Source of the DNA: Dermatophilus congolensis
Lineage (GTDB): Bacteria > Actinomycetota > Actinomycetes > Actinomycetales > Dermatophilaceae
NCBI GenBank assembly: GCA_030538115.1
Contig: JAUNUP010000009.1
Span: forward strand, 117,762 to 152,945
Length of the DNA stretch: 35,184 nucleotides
Direction of reading: 5' to 3'
Below the pieces are notes generated by a model. It had not been told where the DNA came from. It was given only the letters and a program-made list of their open reading frames with translations, and made no database searches. Shown here piece after piece: positions 24,067 to 32,228 of the stretch (the first letter of the stretch is position 1; the number at the start of each line of letters is the position of its first letter). The position numbers were made by a program, and so were the translations under genes.

Positions 24067-24624
24067 TCAGCGGGGCAGCTCGACGAGCATCGTGCGGGGC
24101 TCGCCCGGAGCCTTCTTGCCGGTGAACGTGACCTTCATGCGGCTGTAGACCTGGTTCGCCTCGCGCTTGACGAGTTTGTCGGCCACCACGGTGACCGGGT
24201 AGTTCGCCGTGCGGGTTGTGCCGGCCTGCTTCTCCGCGTAGGTAGGCTCGATCGTCAGCACGCCCTTGGCGCGGGCCTGGTCGTGTCCCCAGCCCTTCCA
24301 CGTGAGCTTGTTGAGGTACTCCTTCGCGTCGGCGCAGGTCACGACGAACGAGCGGGGCACCTCGCGGAGCTGGTCGTCGGCGCACTCGATCATGTACGTG
24401 CCGGCGTTGAGGTGGTTGCGGTCGGAGTGGTGCCGCCCGTGCCCAGGGTGACGGTGGCGGCTGTGGCGGCTGTTCTGGCTCTTCGCCCGCGTCGACTCGC
24501 TAACGTGAGTGCGGCTGTGGTCGCCCCGGTCGTGCGCGAAAGCGATGCCGGCGGTTGCGAAGCCGGCTACGGGCAGCGTGGCGAGGGCGAGAGCTGCAGC
24601 GGTGGTGGTGAGTGCGGTACCCAT
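24067..24624 (-). CDS. Secreted His/Arg-rich protein with an actinobacterial extracellular domain
   Basis: This 185-residue exported protein has a hydrophobic signal peptide (about 1-30) with a likely cut after AFA. The next ~40 residues are extremely rich in His, Arg and Ser (SRHSRHRHPGHGRHHSDRNH). A folded domain follows (about 72-185): MIECADDQL, VVTCADAKEYLNKLTWKGW and NYPVTVVADKL resemble a small extracellular domain found in many mycobacterial and streptomycete secreted proteins. The usual additional Cys pair in the middle is absent. Its function is unknown; the His-rich segment could bind metal. ATG 24624 follows AAAGG. It is alone on its strand and ends at a strong shared terminator. 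Confidence 0.75.
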   Translation of the reverse strand: MGTALTTTAAALALATLPVAGFATAGIAFAHDRGDHSRTHVSESTRAKSQNSRHSRHRHPGHGRHHSDRNHLNAGTYMIECADDQLREVPRSFVVTCADAKEYLNKLTWKGWGHDQARAKGVLTIEPTYAEKQAGTTRTANYPVTVVADKLVKREANQVYSRMKVTFTGKKAPGEPRTMLVELPR

Positions 24625-24755
24625 GGTCGTGGCCTTTGTTTCTGGCCGGCCGGGCGAGCCGGTCGGTAGTGGTTCGGCGAGCGGATCGCTTCGCCGTTGA
24701 CCACTACTTTCCGGGCCGCACTTCTCACCCTTTCGACACTGCCTTCACACGCCGC

Positions 24756-24781
24756 TCACAGTTGTGACCTGCGATGTCACA
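24756..24781. promoter_or_regulatory. Overlapping TCACA/TGTGA inverted repeats (candidate operator)
   Basis: TCACA-GT-TGTGA (24756-24767) overlaps TGTGAC-N7-GTCACA (24763-24781), about 130 bp before the secreted-protein gene. Half-sites resemble Crp/GlxR-type boxes, but the spacing is not the standard six bases. Confidence 0.35.
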
Positions 24782-24821
24782 GCCCTACCGCCGCCGCATC
24801 ACAGACCCGAGACGGCCCGCC

Positions 24822-27281
24822 TCAGCCGTCGTGCGTCGGGCCGGGAGCCGGCTCGCGCTCGACGTGCACCAGCGCGGGCAGCGCCGGGCCCTGGTCGGAC
24901 AGAGGCACGGTCACCGGCGCCTCCGGGTCGAGGTGCACCGTCTCGCCGCGCACCTCGACGGCCAGCCCGTCGCCCTCCTCGATCGTGAACGTGATCGAGT
25001 CGGCCACCAGGTCGGTGCGGATACGCGTGCCGCGGATACGCAGCCGCGTCGTGAGCTTGCTCCAGTCGCTGGGCAGCCGCGGGTCGAACGTGAATGTTCC
25101 GTTGTGGTCGCGCAGGCCCGTGAACCCGTACACCAGCGCGTTCCACACCCCACCCGTGGAGGCGATGTGCACCCCGTCGGAGGTGTTGCGGTGCAGGTCG
25201 GCCAGGTCGACGTAGAGACCCTGCCTGAAGTAGTCGATCGCGAGTTGCCGGTGCCCGACCTCCGCCGCGATGATCGACTGCACCACCGCCGAGAGGGTCG
25301 AGTCGCCCGTGGTGATCGGGTCGTAGTACTCGAAATTCGCGAGCTTCTCTTCGGCCGTGAACCGGTCGCCCTGCAAGAACAGCGCCAGCACCACGTCGGC
25401 CTGCTTGAGCACCTGGAACCGGTAGATGACCAGCGGGTGGAAGTGCAGCAGCAGCGGCCGCTTCGACTTCGGCAGCAGGTCGAGATCCCAGCGCTCCCGT
25501 TCGAGGAACAGGTCGTCTTGGGGGTGTATGCCGAAGGTCTCGTCGAACGGGATCTCCATCGCCGCCGCGGCGGCCAGCCACGCTTCGGGCTCGTCGTCGG
25601 TGAGGCCCAGACGCTCACGCATCTGCGAGTAGTACACGCCGTCGGCCGTCTCGAGGTGCGCGATCGACTTGGCTGCGCACTCGAGGTTGAACCGGGCCAT
25701 CACGTTGGTGAACAGGTTGTTGTTCACCACTGTTGTGTACTCGTCGGGGCCCGTGACGCCGTGGATGTGGAATTTCGGCTCGCCGCCGTTCTCGTGGCGC
25801 CAGAAGCCCAGGTCGACCCACATGCGGGCCGTCTCGACGAGCACGTCGATGCCGCCTCCGCGAAGAAAAGCGGTGTCGCCCGTGGTCTCGACGTAACGGT
25901 TGATCGCGTACGAGACGTCGGCGTCGATGTGGAACTGGGCGGTGCCGGCCGCGTAATACGCCGACGCCTCCTCGCCGTTGATCGTGCGCCACGGGAACAA
26001 GGCGCCGGACGAGGCCAGTTCACGGGCCCGCTGCCGGGCCGCGTCGAGCAGAAGCACCCTGAACCGCAGCGCGTTCCGAGCCACGCTGGGCGAGGTGTAG
26101 GCGAGGAACGGCACGACATAAACGTCGGTATCCCAGAAATAGTGGCCCTCGTAGCCGCTGCCCGTCACACCCTTTGCCGCGATGCCGAGCTGGTCGGAGC
26201 GGGCGCTCGCCTGTGCGAGCTGAAACAGGTTCCAGCGGATCGCCTGCTGCGCCGCCTCGTCACCCTCGACCTCGATGTCGGCGTTCGCCCAGTAGTCGCG
26301 CAGAAAAACAGCCTGCTCTTCGACGTAGTGGAAGACGCCGTTCTGGCGCACCCGGTCGAGTGTGCGGCGGCAGCGGTCGAAGAGTTCGCGCACCGGCACG
26401 CCACGGGAGGTGTGGTAAGCGACCGCCTTCGTGATGAAGATCGGCTTACCGGCCTTCGCGTCGACCCGGTAGACCTGCTTGCCCAGGTCGGGTTCGGTCG
26501 AGATGAGCGACTCGTAATCACACTCCGTGTGGATCGCGTGATCGGCGCCCACCGCGATCGTCATACCGGAGTTGACCGCACGCCACCCCAGCAACATGCG
26601 TCGCTCGCTGTGCCAGTGATGCTTCGGCTCGAGCACCCGGCCCTCGAACGAGCCCGCCTTGCGCGGATCGAAGCCCTCGCCCATTGCGGCGCTCTTGACG
26701 TGGTACTCGTCGGTGCCGTCCTGACGGTTGAGGATCTGCGAGCTCACCACGATGGGGGCGTCGCCGTCGAGCATCGTCACCTGGATCGTCATCAACGCCA
26801 GGTGACGTTGCGTGAACGAGACCATGCGCGTCGTCGCCACCCGCACCCGCTTGCCCGACGGGGTACGCCACACCAGGTCACGGCGCAGCACGCCATCTCG
26901 GAAGTCGAGGGAACGCTCGTAGAAGTCGAGGTCGTCCATCGGCAGCAGCAGCGGCTCGTCGTCGACGTAGAGCTTCATCACCTTCGCGTCGGGCGCGTTG
27001 ACGATCGTCTGCCCCGTGCGGGCGAAGCCGTACGCCTCCTCCGCGTGACGGATAGGCCAGGTCTCGTGGAAGCCGTTGACGAACGTGCCGTGCGCGTACG
27101 CCTCGCGACCCTCAGGCGGGTTCGCGCGCATGCCCAGGTAGCCGTTGCCTACAGCGAACAGGGTTTCTGTGACACCGAGATCCCTCATGTTCGGGTAGCG
27201 CTCGACCAGCCGCCACGGATCGATGGGGAACCGGCCCCGGTCGATCGGGTCGCTCAGATCGACCAGGTCGTCGGCTATCAC
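24822..27281 (-). CDS. Glycoside hydrolase family 65 disaccharide phosphorylase (Rv3401-type)
   Basis: This 819-residue cytoplasmic GH65 enzyme is of the maltose/trehalose/kojibiose phosphorylase type. An N-terminal beta-sandwich (FAVGNGYLGMRANPPEG) is followed by an (alpha/alpha)6 barrel with GSGYEGHYFWDTDVYVVPF, and then the catalytic acid E514 in VTGPDEYTTVVNNN; a basic IDYFRQGLYVDL phosphate-side segment follows. Phosphorolysis gives glucose plus beta-glucose-1-phosphate. The partner gene encodes a beta-phosphoglucomutase-like HAD enzyme that can make glucose-6-phosphate. The GTG at 27281 overlaps its stop (GTGA), so the two are coupled, as in Rv3400-Rv3401. Which disaccharide is used cannot be read from the sequence. 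A long plus-strand frame over this gene is a shadow. Confidence 0.92.
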   Translation of the reverse strand: MIADDLVDLSDPIDRGRFPIDPWRLVERYPNMRDLGVTETLFAVGNGYLGMRANPPEGREAYAHGTFVNGFHETWPIRHAEEAYGFARTGQTIVNAPDAKVMKLYVDDEPLLLPMDDLDFYERSLDFRDGVLRRDLVWRTPSGKRVRVATTRMVSFTQRHLALMTIQVTMLDGDAPIVVSSQILNRQDGTDEYHVKSAAMGEGFDPRKAGSFEGRVLEPKHHWHSERRMLLGWRAVNSGMTIAVGADHAIHTECDYESLISTEPDLGKQVYRVDAKAGKPIFITKAVAYHTSRGVPVRELFDRCRRTLDRVRQNGVFHYVEEQAVFLRDYWANADIEVEGDEAAQQAIRWNLFQLAQASARSDQLGIAAKGVTGSGYEGHYFWDTDVYVVPFLAYTSPSVARNALRFRVLLLDAARQRARELASSGALFPWRTINGEEASAYYAAGTAQFHIDADVSYAINRYVETTGDTAFLRGGGIDVLVETARMWVDLGFWRHENGGEPKFHIHGVTGPDEYTTVVNNNLFTNVMARFNLECAAKSIAHLETADGVYYSQMRERLGLTDDEPEAWLAAAAAMEIPFDETFGIHPQDDLFLERERWDLDLLPKSKRPLLLHFHPLVIYRFQVLKQADVVLALFLQGDRFTAEEKLANFEYYDPITTGDSTLSAVVQSIIAAEVGHRQLAIDYFRQGLYVDLADLHRNTSDGVHIASTGGVWNALVYGFTGLRDHNGTFTFDPRLPSDWSKLTTRLRIRGTRIRTDLVADSITFTIEEGDGLAVEVRGETVHLDPEAPVTVPLSDQGPALPALVHVEREPAPGPTHDG

Positions 27282-28024
27282 GGAACCACCTCGGCGAGAT
27301 CGGAGACCACCAGGTCGGCACCGGCCTCGGTCAAGGCATCGGGGCCCACTCCACGGTCGACACCGATTACGAGGCCGAAGTCGCCCGCACGGCCCGCCGC
27401 GACACCGGAGGTCGCGTCCTCCACCACCACCGCAGCGGAGACCGGCACGCCGATCAGCTTCGCCCCGTGCAGGTACGTGTCTGGCGCCGGCTTGCCCGGC
27501 AACCCCTCGGCGCGAGCGACGAGACCGTCGACCACGTGCTCGAACCGGTCGATCAGGCCCGCAGCCGCCAGCACCGGGCGGGCGTTCGCGGAGGACGAGA
27601 CGACTCCCATCTTCATCCCCGCCGATTCAAGAGCATCGAGTAGCGCCACCGAACCCGGGTACGGCTGCACCCCGTCACGCTGGAGAACGCTGTTGAACGC
27701 GTCGTTCTTACGGTTGCCCAAGCCGCACACCGTCTCGGCCGACGGATCGTCGCTCGGGTCACCCTGCGGAAGGTCGATACCGCGAGACGTCAGAAACGCG
27801 CGCACCCCGTCGTAGCGGGGCCGGCCGTCGACGTATTCGAAATAGTCGGCATCGGTGTACTGACGCAGCGGGCCGTGCTCGGCATCCACGGCTCCGGCGG
27901 CCGTGCGCAGGCCGGCCAGGTAGTCGTTGAACATCTCCGACCACGCGAGCATGTGCACGTCGGCCGTGGGCGTCAACACGCCGTCGAGGTCGAACAAGAC
28001 GCCTTGGTATGTCTTCCAGTCCAC
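27278..28024 (-). CDS. HAD-family beta-phosphoglucomutase-like enzyme (Rv3400-type)
   Basis: This 248-residue HAD superfamily enzyme has motif I FDLDGVLT (nucleophile Asp plus acid/base Asp), motif II VVSSSANA, motif III with GKPAPDTYL and motif IV VVEDATSGVAAG. The cap domain follows motif I directly, as in beta-phosphoglucomutases, and the family interconverts beta-glucose-1-phosphate and glucose-6-phosphate. This fits the downstream GH65 phosphorylase, whose product is beta-glucose-1-phosphate. The start is GTG 28024 with AGGA upstream. It is first gene of the pair and divergent from metQ. Confidence 0.9.
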   Translation of the reverse strand: MDWKTYQGVLFDLDGVLTPTADVHMLAWSEMFNDYLAGLRTAAGAVDAEHGPLRQYTDADYFEYVDGRPRYDGVRAFLTSRGIDLPQGDPSDDPSAETVCGLGNRKNDAFNSVLQRDGVQPYPGSVALLDALESAGMKMGVVSSSANARPVLAAAGLIDRFEHVVDGLVARAEGLPGKPAPDTYLHGAKLIGVPVSAAVVVEDATSGVAAGRAGDFGLVIGVDRGVGPDALTEAGADLVVSDLAEVVP

Positions 28025-28178
28025 ATGTTCATCCTAGGGAGAACTCACAGACCGAGACGGGTGCCCCACAGGAGTGGGATACAACGATTCCGCCTGGAGG
28101 ACAACGGGACGCGATTGCGGCTGCCGCCGCCCCGAACGGGAGGCATGTATAAGCGGCTGGTTTAGCTACCATAATCAG

Positions 28179-29042
28179 GTGAACATCAAGTCTCGTTTCT
28201 CCGTAGCCGCTGCACTCCTCGCCACCGCCGGACTCGGCCTGGCCGCCTGCGGCAACTCGTCCTCCCCGCAGAGCAGCGGAGGCACCAGCGCGGCCTCCAG
28301 CGAGCCGCTCACCGTCATGGCCGACGTCAAGCCGCACGCCGAGCTCATCAAGAAGGCCCAGGAAGACGGCCTCCTCGGTGACGTCAAGGTCGAGGTCACC
28401 GAGATCTCGGGTCAGATCGACCCGAACAAGCTGGTGCAAGACGGCGACATGGACGCCAACTTCTTCCAGCACGTGCCCTACCTGAAGAACTGGAACGCCG
28501 AGAACAAGGGCACCCTCGTCGACGTGGGAGCCGTGCACGTCGAGCCCCTCGGCCTCTACAGCAAGAAGGTCGAGACCGCCGACCTGGCGAACGACTCGAC
28601 CATCGCGATCCCGCAGGACCCGACCAACCTCGCGCGCGGCCTGTTCCTGCTCTCCGACGCGGGTCTGCTCACGATGGACGTCAAGGCCGACGACCCGAAC
28701 CTCGACTACAGCAAGGTGACCACGAAGAACGTCACCGGCAACCCGAAGAACATCACATTCATCGAGATCGACCGGCCGCAGCTCGCCGCCACCCTCGACG
28801 ACCCCAAGGTCGCGATGAGCATCGTCAACGGCAACTACGCCCTCGAGGCCGGCCTCACCCCCGAGACCGACGCCAAGTTCCTTGAGAAGGCCGCGAATAA
28901 TCCGTACGCGAACGTGCTGGTCACCAGCGAGGCCCTCAAGGACGACCCGCGAGTGAAGAAGCTCGCCGAGGCCCTGACGAGCCAGCAGATCAAGGACTAC
29001 ATCAAGACGACGTACAAGGGCTCGGTCCTCCCCGCGGAGTGA
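28179..29042 (+). CDS. metQ: Methionine ABC transporter substrate-binding lipoprotein
   Basis: This 287-residue NlpA/MetQ-family lipoprotein has a signal peptide with lipobox LAAC (Cys at about 24), a Ser/Gly linker, then LTVMADVKPHAELIKKAQED. It contains GQIDPNKLVQDGDMDANFFQ and IAIPQDPTNLARGLFLL, hallmark segments for methionine (D or L) capture. I chose GTG 28179 because it begins the signal peptide; frames further upstream read through non-coding sequence. There is no clear ribosome site within 12 nt (…ataatcag), so a very short or absent leader is possible. No SAM riboswitch is recognisable. A strong terminator separates it from metN. Confidence 0.9.
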   Translation: MNIKSRFSVAAALLATAGLGLAACGNSSSPQSSGGTSAASSEPLTVMADVKPHAELIKKAQEDGLLGDVKVEVTEISGQIDPNKLVQDGDMDANFFQHVPYLKNWNAENKGTLVDVGAVHVEPLGLYSKKVETADLANDSTIAIPQDPTNLARGLFLLSDAGLLTMDVKADDPNLDYSKVTTKNVTGNPKNITFIEIDRPQLAATLDDPKVAMSIVNGNYALEAGLTPETDAKFLEKAANNPYANVLVTSEALKDDPRVKKLAEALTSQQIKDYIKTTYKGSVLPAE

Positions 29043-29081
29043 CGCACCCTTTGCCCAGTCACGGGCAGCGATGAGACTGTG

Positions 29082-29139
29082 TACCGCGGAGCGAGGAACG
29101 CACGGTGACGTGCGGGGTCACTCGCTCCGCGGTATTTTT
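29082..29139 (+). terminator. Strong intra-operon terminator between metQ and metN
   Basis: TACCGCGGAGCGAG (29082-29095) pairs perfectly with 29121-29134, followed by TTTTT (29135-29139). An inner CGCAC/GTGCG hairpin occupies the loop. It sits 39 nt after the metQ stop and 37 nt before metN. Confidence 0.8.
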
Positions 29140-29176
29140 CGCCAGCCCGACCCTCAAGGACCGAAATGAGTCAGCC

Positions 29177-30169
29177 GTGATCGTGGTCGATTCCGTCTCG
29201 AAGGTGTACCCGGGTCGCGGAGGCGCAGGCCCCGTGACCGCGGTCGACGACGTCTCGCTGACCGTCGATTCGGGTGAGGTGTTCGGCATCCTCGGCCGGA
29301 GCGGAGCAGGCAAGACGACCCTGTTGCGGTGCCTCAACTTTCTCGAGCGGCCGACCTCCGGCACGATCACGGTCGACGGAGTCGAGTTGACGAGCCTGTC
29401 GTCCTCCGGACTGCGCAAGGCGCGCCAACGGATCGGCACGGTCTTCCAGCACTTCAACCTCCTGCACGCCCGCACGGCGGCAGACAACATCGCGTTCCCG
29501 ATGGAGATCGCGGGGGTGCCGAAGCAGCAGCGGACCGAGCGGGTCGACGAACTGCTCGAACTCGTCGGCCTCGCGGATCGCGGCAAGTCGTACCCCTCCC
29601 AACTCTCGGGTGGGCAGAAGCAGCGCGTCGGTATCGCGCGGGCGCTGGCGGGCAACCCGTCGGTGCTGCTGTGTGACGAGGCGACCTCGGCGCTCGACCC
29701 GACGACGACCGAGCAGATCCTCGACCTCATCTCTTCGATCAACGTCAAGACGGGCGTCACGGTCGTGCTCATCACGCACGAGGCGGAGGTCGTGCGCCGC
29801 ATCTGCCACTCGGCCGCGTTCATGGAGAACGGCCGCATCGTCGAGCAGGGGGCGCTGCTCGACCTCATCGCGCAGCCCGGGTCGAGGCTGGCGGAGATGG
29901 TGCTGCCGACGGGCGAGCCGGATCCCGACGACAGGGGCCGGTCGCTCGTGCTCGGCTTCGCCACCGAGAACGCCGTCGACCCCGTCATCGCCGACATGGC
30001 GCGCGACAAGGGCATCGAGCTGGCGATCATGGGCGGCACGGTCGAGCGCATCGCCGGCCGCCGAGTGGGTCGCCTCCTCGTCACGCTGCCCGAGACGCCC
30101 ACCCCCGACCTCCTCGCCGAGGTCACCGGATACCTCAACGACCGCGGAGTGACGGTGACGACGCAATGA
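29177..30169 (+). CDS. metN: Methionine ABC transporter ATP-binding protein
   Basis: This 330-residue ABC ATPase has Walker A GRSGAGKTT (about 40-48), Q-loop FQHFNLL, signature LSGGQKQR, Walker B LLCDEATSALD and switch HEAEV. The C-terminal extension (about 245-330, ending TGYLNDRGVTVTT) is the NIL domain that binds methionine and trans-inhibits the transporter. GTG 29177 is my choice. Just before it, ATG 29166 with AAGGA opens a four-codon frame (M-S-Q-P) whose TGA overlaps the metN start as GTGA. Upstream in-frame starts (GTG 29104 region) lie inside the terminator and are unlikely. It overlaps metI by 4 nt. Confidence 0.9.
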   Translation: MIVVDSVSKVYPGRGGAGPVTAVDDVSLTVDSGEVFGILGRSGAGKTTLLRCLNFLERPTSGTITVDGVELTSLSSSGLRKARQRIGTVFQHFNLLHARTAADNIAFPMEIAGVPKQQRTERVDELLELVGLADRGKSYPSQLSGGQKQRVGIARALAGNPSVLLCDEATSALDPTTTEQILDLISSINVKTGVTVVLITHEAEVVRRICHSAAFMENGRIVEQGALLDLIAQPGSRLAEMVLPTGEPDPDDRGRSLVLGFATENAVDPVIADMARDKGIELAIMGGTVERIAGRRVGRLLVTLPETPTPDLLAEVTGYLNDRGVTVTTQ

Positions 30170-30831
30170 ACCAGACCTGGACCGACGCTCTGCCCGAGCT
30201 GCTCGAATCCCTCTGGGAGACAACCTGGATGGTCGGGTGGTCGTTTCTCATCGTCACGGTGCTCGGCATCGTCTGCGGAGTCGGCCTGCGGCTGACCACG
30301 CCCGACGGCCTGACCCCGAACCGGGTGTTCTCGGCGATCTTCGGCGGGATCATCAACATCGGCCGTTCGCTGCCGTTCCTCATTCTGCTCATCGCCCTGC
30401 TGCCGTTCACGCGGTTCGTCGTCGGCACGGCGGTGGGCCCGACGGCGGCGGTCGTGCCGCTGGCGGTGGGCGCGATCCCGTTCTACGCCCGCGTCGTCGA
30501 GACGGCGCTGCGCGAGGTCGACAACGGCAAGATCGAGGCCGCCCAGGTGGTCGGCGCGAAGGTGCGAGAGATCGTCACGAAGGTGCTTCTCCCCGAGGCG
30601 CTTCCGGGCCTGGTAGCCGGCGCGACGCTGACATTGGTGACGCTCATCGGCTACTCGACGATGGCAGGCGCGATCGGCGCGGGCGGTGTCGGCGACTTCG
30701 CCATCCGGTACGGCTACCAGCGCTTCAACGCTCCGGTCCTGTTCATGTCGGTGGCGGTACTCATCGTCATCGTGCAGTTGGTCCAGTCGATCGGCGACGC
30801 AATAGTGAGAAGCATGAACCACCGCCGCTGA
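30166..30831 (+). CDS. metI: Methionine ABC transporter permease
   Basis: This 221-residue inner-membrane permease has five or so helices and the coupling motif EAAQVVGAKVREIVTKVLLPEALPGL contacting MetN; NIGRSLPFLILLIALLPFTRF is also typical of MetI. It begins with ATG overlapping the metN stop (ATGA). With MetQ and MetN it imports methionine. It converges on the small membrane protein gene with only 10 nt between stops. Confidence 0.93.
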   Translation: MNQTWTDALPELLESLWETTWMVGWSFLIVTVLGIVCGVGLRLTTPDGLTPNRVFSAIFGGIINIGRSLPFLILLIALLPFTRFVVGTAVGPTAAVVPLAVGAIPFYARVVETALREVDNGKIEAAQVVGAKVREIVTKVLLPEALPGLVAGATLTLVTLIGYSTMAGAIGAGGVGDFAIRYGYQRFNAPVLFMSVAVLIVIVQLVQSIGDAIVRSMNHRR

Positions 30832-30841
30832 GGCGCCGGGG

Positions 30842-31420
30842 CTACTCCTCCTGGCCCACCGCGTTTAAGTACCAGGAGTAGAAGGCGATCCAGGCCAAGG
30901 CATGCGAGGCCGGAGCCAGGCGCTGGGTCAACTCGGCGCCGAGCCGCCTCTCGGCTTGCTCTTGCAGCAGCGCCGTCAAGGCTGTCACCGCCACGAATCG
31001 GGGCACGCGCCCAGGGACGGACCACGCGAGGAACCCCGGGAGCGAGGTCCCCGCGACTCCCGCGGCCCGGGCATAGAGCTTGTACGGAACCCCCTTGGCG
31101 GGGCCGGTCAGGAGTACCCGGTTGCCCGACTCCTCGACCTCGGCGAGGCACCGATCCACCATCTCGCCCGAGATCGCCGGGATCCGGCGGAGCGCGGCTC
31201 GCGACGCCTCCGGATCCACGCGCCGCGCCCACACGTAGGTCGCGGCGCCGCCGGCGAGGGCGCCAGCAACCGCAGTCCCGCAGGCCACGAACGCGCGGCG
31301 CGGGGAGGTGAGGGCGACTCGCGACAGCCAGACGTCGGGCACGAGGAAGAAGACGGTTGCCTCCGCGGCTCCCCAGGCGACGGCGACCGTGTGGTCTCGG
31401 ACGGCTCGATCGGTGCTCAC
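30842..31420 (-). CDS. Small membrane protein, possibly YqaA/DedA-like
   Basis: This 192-residue protein has several hydrophobic stretches (VAVAWGAAEATVFFLVPDVWL, and AFVACGTAVAGALAGGAATYV), a central soluble helix, and a distal GFLAWSVPGRVPRFVAVTAL. The layout and the Pro/Gly/Arg-containing C-terminal segment recall the YqaA branch of the DedA/SNARE-associated membrane proteins, but the match is loose. The start is GTG 31420; the frame extends further upstream without protein-like sequence. It is divergent from a phospholipid-synthesis operon, and DedA-type proteins are lipid scramblases or carriers, so a membrane-lipid role is plausible but inferred. Confidence 0.6.
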   Translation of the reverse strand: MSTDRAVRDHTVAVAWGAAEATVFFLVPDVWLSRVALTSPRRAFVACGTAVAGALAGGAATYVWARRVDPEASRAALRRIPAISGEMVDRCLAEVEESGNRVLLTGPAKGVPYKLYARAAGVAGTSLPGFLAWSVPGRVPRFVAVTALTALLQEQAERRLGAELTQRLAPASHALAWIAFYSWYLNAVGQEE

Positions 31421-31532
31421 CAGCGCATTATCCCGGCAATACCCTCTCGGCACCGTCTCGGCACTCTCTTGGCGTCGAGCCTTGTGAGTGTCTGTCGCGG
31501 CCCTGCCCGCGGACGCCCCTAGCCTTGAGGCC

Positions 31533-32228
31533 ATGGGCAGCGAGCAAGGACTCGACAGGCGGACCATCCCGCAGCGGTCTACACGGTGGGCCACACGGAT
31601 CGCCGACGTGCTCGCCGCCATGTGCCTCACCCCCAACTCGATCTCCGTGCTCTCCGTCGTCTTCGCCTGCCTCGGTGGGGCGGCTCTCATGGCCTCGGCA
31701 TCCGCGTCTGACGGGGCGCGGCCGTGGCTGCTCGCCGCCACCGCCGTGTGCCTGCCGATGCGGCTTCTGCTCAACATGCTCGACGGCATGCTCGCAGTCG
31801 AGCGCGGCATGAAGACCCCCACGGGCGACCTCTTCAACGAACTCCCCGACCGGATCTCCGACCTGGTGGTCATCGCCGCGGCCGGGTATGCGACCGCCGG
31901 GGTGTGGCGGATCGGCGGGTTCGACGCCGGGATCGCCATCGGCTGGGCGGCCGCCGCCGTCGCGATCCTCACCGCCTACGTGCGCACCCTCGGGGCGGCG
32001 AACGGAGTGGGCAACTTCTTCGGCGGACCGATGGCCAAGCCGCCGCGCATGTGGGTGCTCGTGGCAGCCTCGCTCCTGTCGATGGCGGAGGCGCCGCTCG
32101 GCTGGCCGCGCGGCGTCGTGTTCGCGGTGGCCGTCACCGTGATCGCGGTCGGCGCGGTGGCGACGGTGTGGGTCCGCCTCGTACGAATCGCCGCGGCTCT
32201 TCGGGCCGACGCGCCCACGCGCGCATGA
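31533..32228 (+). CDS. CDP-alcohol phosphatidyltransferase, YnbA-like
   Basis: This 231-residue polytopic membrane enzyme transfers a phosphatidyl group from a CDP-lipid to an unknown alcohol. The signature region is N81-x2-D84-G85-x2-A88-V89-x8-G98-x3-N102-x3-D106-x3-D110 (NMLDGMLAVERGMKTPTGD). The canonical first and third Asp are Asn here, as in E. coli YnbA as I remember it, and the usual Arg after Ala is Val89. ATG 31533 fits homologues although GAGG lies only 2 nt upstream; an in-frame GTG at 31488 is possible. It leads a coupled operon with PlsC- and CdsA-like genes, an arrangement resembling ynbAB. Confidence 0.82.
   Translation: MGSEQGLDRRTIPQRSTRWATRIADVLAAMCLTPNSISVLSVVFACLGGAALMASASASDGARPWLLAATAVCLPMRLLLNMLDGMLAVERGMKTPTGDLFNELPDRISDLVVIAAAGYATAGVWRIGGFDAGIAIGWAAAAVAILTAYVRTLGAANGVGNFFGGPMAKPPRMWVLVAASLLSMAEAPLGWPRGVVFAVAVTVIAVGAVATVWVRLVRIAAALRADAPTRA

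Noticed and set aside
24774..27815. A 1013-codon plus-strand frame
   Set aside because: It lies antisense to the GH65 gene and HAD gene, whose motifs are unmistakable; its sequence is His/Arg/Val-rich with no domain.
28025..28178. SAM riboswitch before metQ
   Set aside because: The 154-bp region lacks recognisable S-box or related helices and ends almost directly at the start codon.
29059..30822. A 587-codon minus-strand frame over metN-metI
   Set aside because: Shadow of the two methionine transporter genes, which carry all ABC motifs.
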